Position numbers and translations under genes: made by a program. From positions 806,001 through 870,000 of the forward strand of contig NC_057379.1 of NCBI RefSeq assembly GCF_016906535.1: DNA of 64,000 nt. The letters are read 5' to 3'. Positions 36,028 to 48,797 of the stretch are shown one piece after another. The notes beneath the pieces were generated by a model. That model did not search any database and had not been told where the DNA came from. It saw only the letters and a list, made by a program, of their open reading frames with translations. The stretch comes from Rhizoctonia solani. Taxonomy: Eukaryota > Basidiomycota > Agaricomycetes > Cantharellales > Ceratobasidiaceae. Positions within the stretch are counted from its first letter, which is position 1; the number at the start of each line of letters is the position of its first letter.

Positions 36028-37127
36028 CCGGGAGCTAAGGGGTCGTAGGCAGGATGCAAAGCGAAACACGACCAGGTGCGCACACTCGTCCTATTGGAGA
36101 GCCCAGAGGTCTGAAGCAAACCGACTTGAGAGGGCAAACTTAAATGAATGGGCCAAGGTGAAGAAGTATAGGAAGAACCTTATTTCATGAGCTGAGATGC
36201 TCATAAGTGTGTCACAGGCTCTTCAGATAACAGGCTATGGGTTTGGCTCGGAGCTGGAAGTGCCTCGAAACGTGGCTTTCCGGATTTTAGGGAACTGTAA
36301 AAGTATCGGGGCACCCTAAAATAAGCCGCAGCAGACAGATCGGACTACCTCTCCGGTCTGTGGATTGGGAGTCATAAGCGATTATATGAATACATTGGAA
36401 AAAGGATACTTGAAAGGCTTAAAAGAAGCAGGGGGAATATAACGAAACCCACAGAATTCCGTCAAGGGTTAATTTGTCTAACCCATATGATGGTGAGAAG
36501 AGTGGAGGCCTGTCTCCTCGGTGGTGATAGGCGTAAACAGGACCAATATGTAGTGGCCGGTTGGGGGTGACGGATTCGCTCGTCAGGCTAATGGTGGTGT
36601 ATTACTTCTATTGAATTCTATAGAATCGAACTGGAAGCTACGAACATTCTATCTTGTGGTATGCGCGGCCCCTGCGGGATAACTCAAGTAGATAGACTGG
36701 AAGAGTTAAGATCCGTCCGTTGTGGATCATAATTAGAATGGGGATACCGCGAATTTAGAGCTAATAATAGAAGTCCTTTATGATATCAATGAGAGCCGTA
36801 GAACTGAGGAAGGCATGATAAGCACATGTGGTGCGGATCTGTAAGTTTCAATGTATAGTTGCATAGTAATTTGCTATCTTCAGCGAATAGAGTAGACAAT
36901 ATCCCCCGGAAAATTCAAACACGTTAATTTGAAAAGTCCAAGTCATGTCAGAGCGCGGTTAGTTGATGGTGATGGACATATAAGAACAGCATCCGGCGCT
37001 TCCCTTCATTCCAAATGCTGCACGTGATCTATTGCCCCCTCCCGCCAAATTTCGTGAGATTCAATACTTAATTGTTCTCATACGTTCAAAATAGGGTGGT
37101 CTAACTTATCCATAATAATCTTAAGTG
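36028..37127. other. Divergent intergenic region
   Basis: About 1.1 kb between divergently transcribed genes (sugar transporter and mitochondrial-type protein), so it should hold both promoters. No clear TATA box, repeat or RNA gene was recognised. Confidence 0.45.
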
Positions 37128-38479
37128 ATGAATGTGATCTGTACGGCTACATCTAGGAGTCTAGTTCGTCCGGTAGTGGGTCTGCGACCGCGCGCCGGAG
37201 GAGTCTCCCCGGTTGCAACCCGAGGCTTACATGTTACCAGCATCTGTAAGTCTATCTTGGCAGTGCCCAGCATACATTTCAACTGACAGGGATCATAAAG
37301 CCAACAAAAAGAAGCGGTCTACTCAGAACGATGGTGATGCGGATGATTTTGATAATGACGAAGATCTTTTTGCCAGTCCTAGTCAGGGCCAACCCGAGGC
37401 AAAAGGCACTAGGCCTGTAGCAAAAGGCTACGCGGAGAAGCTTGAATCGCGGCGTTCGGATAGGTTTCAATTGGCCAAGGCGACACTTATGGACCATCCT
37501 GCGTTTGCAGAGGCCTATACCCAGTATCATGCAGGTTCGTCTTTGACTTTACTCATAGGCTATACATAACTTTATACTTGTGGCATCGATAGACAGGGGA
37601 AGTAACTCATCCTCTGCACGAAGTCAAATAAATACTAGACGTTTGGAGTGGATGAAAAATCCTAAGAGAGCTCTCCTTGTGAAGATGATCACTCTCGCAG
37701 GTACTCGTGCAGAGCTTCTCGAATTTATTGATATATTCAAGATTTATCGTCAAAAGGGTTGGCACATTGATGATCTCGCTCGGATTGATTTCATAGGTGT
37801 GCAGTAGGACCAAATTTACAGACAGATTATTAACATTTCTCTAGGCAGATGCATTCATCTGAAATCACCGGATATTGCTCTCGCTCTCTTGTACCACCGG
37901 CCCATTTTTGGTTTCGATATCCCATCCCTCACTTCGGCACGTGCGCTTATGAAAAGCTTGCTTTCTGCGCCTTGTCCACCTCTTGATGCTGATAAAGCGC
38001 CTCTTCCTGAAGATATTGCACTGCCGACCGAAACGCCGCTCACGCACGCCCTATTATTGGCCAATTTATTCGACATGTATGCGCTTCCGCCTGCGGAAAA
38101 GGACAGTGTGGCACGAGCACTGTTATTAGGAGCGAGCGCAGGGGAATTGAAGGCAGGATCCGATACTGAAAATGCGAATACGATCATTGAGCGGATACAG
38201 GCGGTAACTGAAAGTCCAAGCACAACCCCTGAAGGCCCCACACTAGATAATCAGAATCCGAAAGTGAAGGACGGAAAACTTGTTGCAACGTCTCAAGCCC
38301 TCAAGGAACGGGGGAAGTCTACCTCTGAAGCCGCCAAGGCATGGACTGCACCGCTTTACACCGACCAATTGACCACTTCTGAGCGTACTTGGATCAATCG
38401 CCGCCTGGACCAATTCGTAAGGTGGTCCCAAAAGCAGGGGCAGGACGTGGCCTGGGTGGATAAACTAAGGGTTGCTTGA
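37128..38479 (+). CDS. Mitochondrial protein, possibly a mitoribosome small-subunit component
   Basis: Four exons joined in phase from ATG 37128 to TGA 38477. The first exon encodes an Arg/Ser/Val-rich, acid-free N terminus (SRSLVRPVVGLRPRAGG) typical of mitochondrial import signals. Then come a Lys-rich and an acidic patch, SRRSDRFQLAKATLMDHPAF, a helical block (GTRAELLEFIDIFKIYRQKG, CIHLKSPDIALALLYHRP) that looks like paired helical repeats, and a C terminus with TTSERTWINRRLDQFVRWS. The helical-repeat region and size recall mS27-like or Mrp13-like mitoribosomal proteins, but this is tentative. A DNA/RNA-binding mitochondrial factor is the alternative. It converges with SMC6, the two stops being about 275 bases apart. 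Confidence 0.5.
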
Positions 38480-38752
38480 AATTGTTAGAAGGAGCTGTAT
38501 TTAGCGGATTACACTGTCTTCCGAATGAGCGGTCACAGCCCTCCTGGTTGTGAAATAAATGTCATTTAAAGGATGCCAACACCGACCTCGGGCAAGTTGG
38601 TTAAATTAGCATTATTCGAAAAAAGTAGTATAAACAAATTGTAACGGTCAAGCGAAAGAACGACAACATAGAAGTAAATTAAATTACACGAAGATAATCG
38701 CCTAAGTTAAGATGAGCCGAGAACAACCACTTGAGAATGAGTACAAGTTTCG

Positions 38753-41700
38753 CTAAGCCGCAACGTAAGGCAGTTGGGTTTGGCCACGTTCTGGATCCGC
38801 CATCTTGTGAATTCTTACTCCCGCGGCTGCAGCACAAAAATGAATTGGCGTATAGGAGACAGCAGACAACACAGCTACCCACCAATATTTGAACTAACAT
38901 CGAGCGGGGTGATGATGATATATTGCTGCGGAGCTGTGTTAGTCATGATCAGCCAGAGACAAGTTCAAAACGCACCTTCTTGTCGCTTGCCTTAGCGGTT
39001 GAAACCTACGTGCCGCATTCGGTTAGCGTTGAAATCATACCCGCAGCTAAAATACCAATCTCACCATGGTTTGCATTGCAATATGTCGGTTTACCTGATC
39101 CATGAAGACGTCAAATTCGTCCAAACACCGAATTGGGCATCCAAGTGCCTCCCACAACGACATCAAAAGACAGATAGTTGAGAAGGACTTTTCACCTCCA
39201 GATAATGCCTTAGGATCTGTAGTTTATCCTGAGGTCAGGATAAGATACAAGAAATTCATAATTTAAAAATACCTTTATCTTTGGCATGTGGATTCGCCTC
39301 GTCCGTGATGACACGAAGGTCGAGGGTGTGTGACTTGTGGTCGAAATCAATGCTTCCACGGTACCCACGCTGCCCAAGATAATCTACCAAATACTGATCA
39401 GCCCAAATACTGACCATTTACCTCGAGCCGGCTTACAAGAAAACTGCTGCTTAGTACGCAAGGAAATATGCCGACGGAAGATGTGCCAAGTGTCGAGACG
39501 AAGGTTCATAGCAAGTTGTAGTCCCTTGTTGAAGGATTTAATTGACTTAAGTTCTACAGAATAGGTTCAGCACCAAACAGCGGTTTGGCAAGGGTAAATA
39601 ACTTTACCTTGTCTAGTCTTGTCCAGTGCTTCTTGAGTAGATTGGACTTCTTGGGCAATCTCCTCAATGCTCTGGCCATGTCTTTGCATCTGCGATCAAC
39701 TAGTGCTCGGCTTGGTCAGAAGAACAATTCACCTTCGCTCGCGATCCCTCAGAGCTTTCTTAATGATTTCTATTTCAGCATCAATACTTTCAGGGGTCCT
39801 ATCCGTCTCGATAGGCTGAGAAATTGTCAAAGCTTCTCGGAGCCACTCCTACACAATGAACGGTCAGTATTTACCCCATAGCATTTACGTTGTGACAATC
39901 GCACATCATATTCGGTCACCACAATTCCTTCCGCTTGAGCAGCTTCTTCTAAATCTTTCATGGCATCTTCGAGCTTCTTCTGATAGTGCTCTACTTTCTT
40001 GACAGCCATCAGACGACGTTCTAGTAACGGCTCCAGTTTCCGCTGAGTCAATAGTCAGCATAATGTATTGTTGGACTCGACATCCGAATCTAACCTTGTT
40101 TTCAATGTTCCGGCGCTCAGTCTGTTCGGCCTGTTTACGAATGTTATCGAGTTTCTCAACCAACGGTTTGAGTTCACTATTCAGCACTGCTTCGCGCTCG
40201 GCAACGGCCTTGAACTGGTCGAGGATAGATTGCTTGCGTTCCTCTTCTTCCTGTACTACTAGTTAGCACATGCATATATCATGCACTCGAACCACATACC
40301 TTGCGGGCTTCTTGGAGTCCCTGCACGCTAGCCGGAGCTTCTTCTTCTGCTTGCTCGTTCAACCTTGCACGCTCATCCTTGAGTTTGAATACCTTTGCAC
40401 GAATATTGGTCTCAGATTTCTACTCAATGGTATCCGATTAGCAACCGCAGTGATTCTTCATAGCAAACCAACCTGAAGTTCCCTGATCTTCATGGACATG
40501 GCCTTGCCCTCGGTATCTATTTCGTTTAACCTTGGCTCAATACTCTTATACTCTTCTTCCAGCGAAGCGAGCTTTTCCCTTTCGATCCTACCATCCAGTT
40601 TAGCATCTTATGCACCCAAAGAAGATAAGAAGCGTACCTGATTTGCTCATCAGAGCCTGTTGCAGTGAAATACCAATTCGCCCGATCCTCTGACCTCAAC
40701 TTGCGCATTCCGCTAGTGAAAAACCCTCCATCTGGATACTTCTGCGAACGCATCAAGTCTGCACTCAGAACAACGTTCACGCCCTGTACAGTATCAAGTA
40801 ATTGTTGAGCCTCAGCACGCGTCCGAGTTAAGCACGTTCTCTCGATGAAAGCGCTGTTAATCATAAGACGGATCACCCATTCGTGCTTCACCTACTCCAA
40901 GTATGAGCAGGGGGATATGAAGGAATAAAAGAAGACTTACAGTCAAAATCCGCAAAGGGGTAAGAACTTCTGCAGGTGGTTCTCCACGAGAGTAATCGAA
41001 CAAGTCTACTCCGCAACAATAATATTTGGTTGCCTTTGACTGATTTTAGTTACGTCCTATTGCGAACAAGCATCGGGAGACGTACGTGTTTCCGTGGTTT
41101 TGTAAGATTTTGCTCAAAGGCTCGCGATCTCTTGCATCGGTGACCGCAAAGCTAGCCATCAAACCACCTAAGTATATCCTCATGAGTTCCGCCCAGCGAC
41201 CGTCCTTGAGCTCGACATATTGACCCAAAGGCCCAAGAGGTTTTTGGCCCTTCCATGCGTGTCGGTCAATATCAACTAGTGCACGATGAAGATTCGACCC
41301 AAATCTGTTTATTGCGTTGCGTTGAGAGTCTTCCAGTCGCTTGATATTATGCTGTACCGAGGTAATGGCCTCTCGGAGTTTCTCCCTGCTGTCTATTACT
41401 TCGCGTCTTTCCGTTTGCTTGGTTTGGATTAACTGAGACAGATTCTTGATGTTCGCTTGGCACTCGCTGATGATTGAAAAGTCAACATAACTCAGGGTGG
41501 AATGTACATGAATGAAGTACCTAAGATTTGACTCCTCGATCTTGCTCTGCTTGGTCACGCGCTCCATGTCCGAATTCAATTTTTCACGTAGTCCACGACG
41601 ATCGTCTTGAAGCTTAGCTTCCTCGACGTTGATCTTTTCCGTTAACTCTTTAATTGCAGAGTTACATTGTTGTAGCGCGTTGTTCATTTCGGACATTTGG

Positions 41701-43611
41701 CTCTGCCATGGGTGGATATAAGTATTCATGCTCCAAGAGTGGGAGATAAGAAATCGTACCTTCGCCTCTCTTAAACGATCCTTCTTGCTCTTCATATCCT
41801 CTCTGATTCTCCTTCGCTGCTCTTCAAGGCTGCCGGCGTTGTCATCTTCTGCTTCTTGTTGATTCACTGAGTTTATCTCGTCTTCTGCTTTTTTGAGCTC
41901 ATTCTAAGGGCCACAACCTTAGTTAATGCCATGAGTCCAGAGAGGGTAATCGTACGAACCTTTGCACCATCAACATGCGACTGAGCCTTCTCCACGTTCT
42001 TCTTGCCAGTCTCGTGGTCCGTCACAAGAGCTTCCATTTGCTAACGCATAATCGGTCAGCAAAATCCCAAACTGCCTGTGGTACAAATAATGAGCGTAAG
42101 AAAACTCACAATCTTTTTCCTCTTCATATGTGCCCAGGCCAATTCTTTTTCGAGATCATCCACGCGCTGAGATTGCTGCTGAGCAGCCTGTGCCTCACGG
42201 TATTTGCCTTGTGCTTCGGTGAACTGGCGCTTGAGGTCGGGGACAACTGTTTGTTTGCTACCAAACGCATATTAGCTCCGGTCCACCACTTTTGCAAAGG
42301 CATCCAGTGTTTACCTTTGAAGAATAGTTTCCGTCTTTTTCAGACTCTCCAGAATGGTCTCATACTCGTCCGAGAGTTGTGTAAGAGAAGTTCCGTTAAG
42401 GAAGAACTGGTATTTGTCCTTTGGTTTACTCGAGGCAAGGAATTGGCGAGATGTGTCTTGAGTTAGCACTACAACAGGATTGTCCACCTATACACTCCTT
42501 GGGCATGCCATATGGAAACACTGTAGCAATGATGAGCGCACCTGCAGGTTCATGTGATCGGTAATATTTGTCAATTCTTCCCTTTTGCTGCTTATTGTCT
42601 TCTTAAACTTGTCCTTGGCGCCTTTGATCGCATAAGAACTCGACCCTGTTTTGGGCATTTAGTACAGCACCTAGTTCGCGCAATGAGACGCACCTTTATC
42701 TGTAAACCTTCTTGAGACGCGAATTGCCTCCCCATAAATATCAGGGCGATAGGCATCAGGCCCTTCGTTCTTGAGCGTGATAGCCACTTCCGCCGCACTG
42801 AATTATTTCCCCCAATGTCAATTTATCCCGAGAAAATTAAAAGCGCAAGCAGAACGTACTTCTCTCCCTCCTTGATAAAACTCTTCAAGCCCGTTCCTCG
42901 CCCAGTGCTCGCGGTTCTTCCACCCAACGCAATTGCAATCCCACTAAGCACTGCAGACTTGCCGGATCCGTTATGACCGATAACAAAGTTGATTTGGGGA
43001 CCAAATTGAACGGTCGTTCGCTGTAAATCCCAGGATTAATTGAGCATGTAGAAAAAGGTGTGAGTATTAGACAATGTCTTACAGCATGGCACATGAAATT
43101 GACGAGCTACAGTCGAATTGCCTAATTAGTACAGATTAAACCAGCATGCAAAATCGGCACACACCTCAATCTTCTCGATGATTCCGTACTCCGCGATTTC
43201 CTATCCCTTTCATTAGAAACCACTAACTCACAAAATAAAAGAGAACATACACCAGTCTTCTGTGCTCTCCTCGCACCCTTTTCCTCAATTTCTCTGCGGA
43301 CTTGATCTCGATACTTGGCCTCGAATGCTTCGTCGTCTCCGATAGCCAGGTCGCGCTGAGCTTGTGTCAACGTGGGTTGCGTAGAACGAGGTTCTTCTTC
43401 CTCATGTTCATCCTCCGAGTCGTGTGGTTGCTCTGTGTCAGAAATCAGTTTTGTTTTTTTGGTGGCGGGTCGTTATATATACCGTGTCTCGCTCTTTTAC
43501 TCTGAGAAAACACGCATTAATTAGGTATTATTATATTTTTAGTAATGTCAAACTTACCCCATGAACCGATTCAGCTTCTGATACAGCTCCGTTTGCTGCT
43601 CGTTTAGCCAT
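38753..43611 (-). CDS. SMC6: SMC6, Smc5/6 complex ATPase
   Basis: Minus-strand gene of many exons, ATG at 43611 and TAG at 38753. An acidic N-terminal tail is followed by VRQFDC, then the Walker A region INFVIGHNGSGKSAVLSGI. Two long coiled-coil arms flank the hinge (PLGPLGQYVELKDGRW, IYLGGLMASFAVTDARDREP). Near the end are the ABC signature LSGGEKSFSTICLL, Walker B PIRCLDEFDVFMD, then QYIIITPLDVS and DPERGQTQLPYV. These order and spacing features separate SMC6 from SMC5 and from cohesin or condensin subunits. SMC6 with SMC5 and Nse proteins acts in replication-fork repair and recombination in the nucleus. Introns are 50-70 bases and frames join at the ends I checked; the middle exons were checked less closely. 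Confidence 0.9.
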
Positions 43612-43919
43612 CTCGGGCGGTTGATGGGTGGAGAAGTGCGTCAAGTCACGTGGTCGTGATCGTCCTTTGAATTTGTCGTCGCGTCATGTGCCAATCATAC
43701 GATTCTCGACCTTCGAGTTTGCTTACACGTGCGAAATGATCCAAATTTGATGAACACAACAGGGAGGTGCAAACCATAAGATCATGAAAATCATTAATTT
43801 ACTGTGTGATTGCACAACAATCGAAAAGTACAAACGACAAGTTTGAATAACCATACATGCTCCCACTTGGCTCAAAGCAATAAACACACACACAGATGTC
43901 TTAATTTTGTTAGACTCGA
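43612..43919. other. Short intergenic region
   Basis: SMC6 promoter side and 3' end of the APC/C activator gene. Nothing distinctive seen. Confidence 0.4.
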
Positions 43920-45983
43920 CTACCGAATTAATCCAACGAAATTCCCAACACTTGTTTCTTCTCTCTTTCCAGCAGCACCCCACACGCTCCACATCACAAG
44001 TGCCTCAAAAGTTCCACCGGTCATGAGCCGGCTCCCATCAGGGCTTAAGCTCGCATGCGAGATTCGCATTCCGTGAAGATTAGGGACATGCGTCAGGCGG
44101 TTGAGTGAAGGGTACGTGTGGGTGATGATCGAGTTGGCGGTTTCTACTTCCTCTATCGGGTTGGACAAGGCCGATTCTGATGAGGGTTCAATGGCGAACG
44201 AGAGGGTGCCCGGAAACCATGTGTGGTGACGATTTCGCGGCAGACGGGGGAAAAGAATATGCTCGTAATCTGTGACCCGAGTGAAAGAGTGTGCTTTAAT
44301 GTTCCTGTTTGGGCAGACCAAAAGTTAACTGTCCCATCGGATTTTCCACCTCCAGATGCGAGGACGGTCGGCGACCATGGGCACCATGCTAACGCCTATT
44401 GGCCCGTGAGCATTGGCACTACAAGCAAAGAGTAGGACAAACGAGACAGACCTTGACGGCACTGCAATGTCCCTTCTTCTTCCACGCAACCCTCCCAGCG
44501 GTGCTTTTAATCAGAGGCTTCTTTAACGTCCTCATGTCCCAAACACACACAGCGTTATCGTCTCCGCTCGTAGCCAACATCTCACCATCTGGGCGCCATT
44601 TGATTCCACAGACTTTGTGTGGCCCGTGGGTAGTGAGTTTTGTTATCGGCTGACGCCCAGTAGAACGGGAAGGTTGCCGAATGTCCCATAAGAGTGCAGC
44701 TCCATCCAACCCAGCGGCCAACAAATTACCGGTCCAGCTCAAGGCGCAGATCTGAGACGAGTTGGGGCTGGAGGGAAGTAAAGCCGATGTTTGCCGTTTA
44801 GTGGCAGTATCGTATAGTGAGAGTGAACCGTCGGTCTGGCCAACCGCTGCAAAAGTTAACAGTCCCATCAATGTTGATTTGATTACCCACAGAGAAAGGA
44901 CGTACCCAGAGCGTTGTCGCACCATTCTACAGCGCTCTTCAAACCTGGAGCGCTACGTAACTGCTCAATGTTCAAGAGTCTGTTACCAGAAACTTTGCTG
45001 AAGAACAGCCGATCCCAATGCACACGCGAATGTGTCATTAGTTGACCATGCAAACGGCGACGAATAATAGTCCTGTTGGACCGAATGAATAAAGGAACTG
45101 AATAGCCGAGTAATGAACATACATTACCTCTAATATTTCTGGTGCATCGTATACATGAATTGGTGCTCTTTGCATATGAAACTGGCTTGAAGGCGAAGGA
45201 CCTCGAGTTTTCGGCGGCGCAATAAGGGAAGATGCAGAACGAAGCAGGAGAGCACGTTCGTGCGGAAGTTGTCGCAGGGTCGAAGCGATAGAGAGACGTG
45301 AGTCCGAATCGGACTGAAGGAAAGGATTCTGAGAGTCTCTTTCTCCGGCCTGCATAACCCGCCTTGCAAACGACTCTTCTCCAATATTCTCTGCTTGTTT
45401 AGACAGCCGCAATTTGGCAGTTGCCTTCTTCATCCTCTGTTCGAATGCTGGACCGCTTCCGTCAACAACGAATTCCACATGCCTCGCTAGTCGAGCGGAT
45501 CGGGGAGTGGACCTGAGTACTGAGTCGTCATGGCGTGGAATAAATCTATCTGGAGTACTATCGCCCCGGTTGTGGATAGTCTTCGCCCTGGGGTTATCAA
45601 TCTGGGTGAATCTGGAAGGCCAGTCGAAGCGTACGACATCCATTCGGACATGTATACTCGTGTCCGAGCTACCAGAGCTATCTCCCGTTTCATCTGCGTC
45701 GCAGGTCATATCGATGAATCCGCTCCCGCTCTGGACATATTTGCCCTTGACAAGTCGCCGAATATGTGATGGGATGCTCAAATCGAGCTCATGTTGGGGT
45801 AGAAGGTGGTTATCTGGAGAAACAGGTGATAAAACTCGAGTACGCTTGACCCTATGTGGTGTTTTGGGTTTCTCCACTGGTGAGCTCGCACGGTCCTCAT
45901 CTCTGTGGCCAAAAGAATAAATCGAAATGAACAAACTGCAACTTTCCTGTGTCAATGTTCACTCACCGTTTACGTCGCGGCAT
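43920..45983 (-). CDS. APC/C activator, Cdc20/Cdh1/Ama1 family
   Basis: Minus-strand WD40 co-activator that brings substrates to the anaphase-promoting complex. ATG at 45983 heads a short basic exon (MPRRKR), then a long disordered N-terminal region with the C-box DRFIPR (within STPDRFIPRHDDS) that contacts the APC/C. The WD40 domain follows YDAPEILEDYYSSPFAWS and includes GQTDGSLSLYD, LLWDIRQPS and SGDDNAVCVWDMR. The last residues are GLIR, the Ile-Arg tail used by this family to bind APC3. Sequence is divergent from ordinary Cdc20 and Cdh1, so a meiosis-type Ama1/Mfr1 relative is possible. Near 45000-45008 the frame shifts within the first blade (GSAV to FSKVSGNRL); two bases appear to be missing there or one extra. 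Confidence 0.75.
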
Positions 45984-47005
45984 ACTAATAATAAAAAAAG
46001 CACCAGGCAATAATAACACAACTATAAACAATGCAAGGATCTACTCGAGAGATGTTAACCAAGACAACGAGTATGATAAGGAGACGGACCTGGTATCGTT
46101 GGCCATGTGTTGGTCGCAATCAAGACAATTTCAGACCCCGATTGCAAGAGGTTGTTTCAGCAACACGTGATAAGCGCCACTACGACGAAGCGTCACCGGT
46201 CGATGAAGCAGGTATCGCCGAACTGTTCTCGAAAACCAGACGACTACTTCACGGTTGTGACTATGCGATTTGTGCAGACTCCCCATTGTATTAATACAGC
46301 TATCCAAGATCTGAAACAAGAGAACCAAGACGAAGATTGAAGGTCTGCGCGAGACTTGATGTTGTAAACCGATAATCCTCGGATGTACTGCACTCCTTGA
46401 ACACCCAGGTGACCAACTAGTTGCCCTAATGAGAGAGTAAAACTCAACGTTGCGCCTTGAATCCTGAAGATGACATACCGGTATCGGAACCTGGCGCTGC
46501 TTGCATATCGGACACGCGTATTGACGCTCACGATCCGGTATTGACTGATTCGGATTTACTATAGACATGCAATAGTCAAAAGCGCACTTGCTAGAAGGCA
46601 CCAGAAGCTTGGTCTAAAAGGGGATATGAATGGAAGTCTCTGTATATGCGCAGCTATGCCACCAATATAAATGACTCGAGTGGACTTGGTTCAAGATATA
46701 AAATAGGACCTCCTGCATTTCAATGATCCCCCCCCCCCAACCTTCTCACATCACCTACTGTCCTGACACATTATATATTTCTATCTTCACGCGGGTTACT
46801 CGTATATCTTATCTTGACGACACCTGCACTCGGCAAGACCAGTACGTCAAATTACATCATTATGTCCATATGCCATATTTGACTTCTGACCCTATATAGC
46901 AACTGGTGGAAATCTCCCTAAACCGGAACTGATCCGACTCCCAGTTTAGCCACAAATTCACGCCGCCACCTAGAAGCGCCAGAAAGCTTCATACGCACGA
47001 CCACG
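45984..47005. other. Divergent intergenic region with a weak RING-like ORF
   Basis: Lies between the APC/C activator (minus) and FtsJ-like copy A1 (plus). A minus-strand frame from an ATG at 46568 reads QYACPICKQRQ preceded by a Cys-containing stretch, like half of a zinc-binding RING or ribbon; no in-phase partner exon was found, so no gene is called. A run of ten C lies near 46728-46738. Confidence 0.35.
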
Positions 47006-48198
47006 ATGGTTGTTGGGCCATACTTTCCTAGCGATGTCCCTATACTCCCTCAGAATAACCCACCTACATATACCCCCAGCGACGCTTCAACCTACTCCCC
47101 TACTAGTACCTCCACATTCTCTGTTTTCCCTCATCCTGTCCCTCCACCTAGTAACTACTTGTCATGTCGATTTCATACCAATGGAATGAACATACAATGT
47201 ATAGATTGTTTAGTGCTGGCTGGATATGTTCTCCCTCCGTTTAATCCATACATCGTACCTGGATCAGGTCCGCCACCTAAGACAATCGGACTCAATAATA
47301 TGTTCTCGTCACATGAAGAAACGTATATGCACAAGATGAGATTTGCGCTAGAAGAAATGGATAGGAAGTACAGCTTTGTTCGAGACGGTTCTTTCTTGGA
47401 CCTCGGGTAAGTCAATTCAGCATTTAACTAGCTAATTGAACTGACGTGTTTTCGTCCAGTTGTTGTCCAGGCGGCTTTTCAACGTACATCCTAAGCAAAT
47501 ATCCCAACGCGCAAGGGATGGGCATATCCCTTCCAATCGAATACGGTGGACATTCGTTGGCCGTTCCACTTCATTTACGAGATCGGCTCCAGGTCCACTG
47601 GGCCGATGTGACCATGTTCGACCATGCTCCTTCGTTAGTTCAAGGGTTTTGGGATACAACCATATTTCAAACAAGTCCCGTTCCCACGCGAGCGTTCGAC
47701 TTTGTGATCGTAGACGGACACCAACCACCCTCCATGCTCGCTGGTGACCCCCGCGAATCTTGGGGCCGTGACAGACTGTTAATTTCGCAACTTTTGGCTG
47801 GATTGAGAGCGATCAAACCAACCGGAACCTTGTTTGCCAAGTTGAGTCTTCAAGTGTCAGTCCCGCTCATGGAGCGTATCGTCGTTGCCCTCAGTCGCCT
47901 CACCCCCATTCCGCTTCGCGCCGTCAAACCTACAAGTATATATGCTACGGCGGGAACATTCTATGTCCTTCTTCACGCACCGATCCCATACCTCTGTGAT
48001 CGACTCATTAGGATTTTAGAAGGTCTATGGTATTTTATGACATTTAGTGGACCAAACCATTTTGGAAGAGGGTTGAAGGAGAGCGATATGGACCTGATTG
48101 CCACATACGGAGAAGTATTGGCTGCGAAACCGAGGTTGAACCTCTTGTTTCAACCAATTGAGGAGATTAGGAAGGCTGCAAAGGCCGCTAGGAATTGA
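47006..48198 (+). CDS. FtsJ-like methyltransferase, class A (copy A1)
   Basis: Two exons, 47006-47406 and 47460-48198, joined in phase. The N-terminal 90 residues are Pro/Ser/Thr-rich and contain CRFHTNGMNIQCIDC, a CxxHx7CxxC motif that could bind zinc. A helix (MRFALEEMDRKY) precedes motif I, FLDLGCCPGGFSTYIL. Motif IV is FDFVIVDGHQPP (Asp kept) and motif VI is GTLFAKLSLQ (Lys kept). Where RrmJ has WFKLDEI with its catalytic Lys, this helix has RFALEEM, so Lys appears replaced by Ala. At motif VIII, YATAGTFYVLLHAP has no Glu. The C terminus carries LEGLWYFMTFSG, shared with the family. Two of four tetrad residues are therefore absent. SAM binding is likely; 2'-O-methyl transfer is uncertain. 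Reading frame intact. Confidence 0.82.
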
Positions 48199-48797
48199 TG
48201 ATTTTATTTGTGGGTAAAACAAAGTACCAAGCGGCAAGAATATATTCATATAAGATAATGCTAGATCTTGGATTTGGATTTCTTGAGAGCTTTAAGGCGT
48301 TGCTGGAACGGGGTCGTTTGGCAGCGCGCCCAAACGCCGTTTGAACGACGCCAAGAGTCTTGTGAAATCTACTATGCTCGTCGAACAAATGTAATACCAC
48401 AAATATGTTTCCTGCCTTTAATGTATAGTGAATGCTGAAATAGGATTTCGCGTGCTATTTAAAATACCCAATTCGTTCTGGTCGGCTTGCCCAAAGTTGT
48501 AGTCGGATAAGGACCCGATACAGGATCAATTTCATAAACCCGGCCCGCAGAATTTGAACCACGACCAGAGTAAGCAGGTTTATATTTACTCCCACTCCCT
48601 CATATATCATGGCGGCCTTCCTCTCTATTTCACCGCCGGTCGATACGAATACCATCGTTCTCGAAGATCCGAGATCCGAAATATCCGTTCTATGCTCAAA
48701 GGTTTAGCTATCCCGGCCTAGCTAGCAAACAACTCGACGTGTAATCTCTACTTAAATACAGTAATTGCTATCTGGTCAGAGTCCATCGTTCCTCGCT
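48199..48797. other. Intergenic, nothing recognised
   Basis: Spacer between FtsJ-like copy A1 and the dehydrogenase-like gene. No reading frame or repeat of note. Confidence 0.45.

Noticed and set aside
46131..46601. RING-finger gene on the minus strand
   Set aside because: Only one CPIC-containing stretch, a non-ATG start for the longest frame, and no in-phase partner exon.
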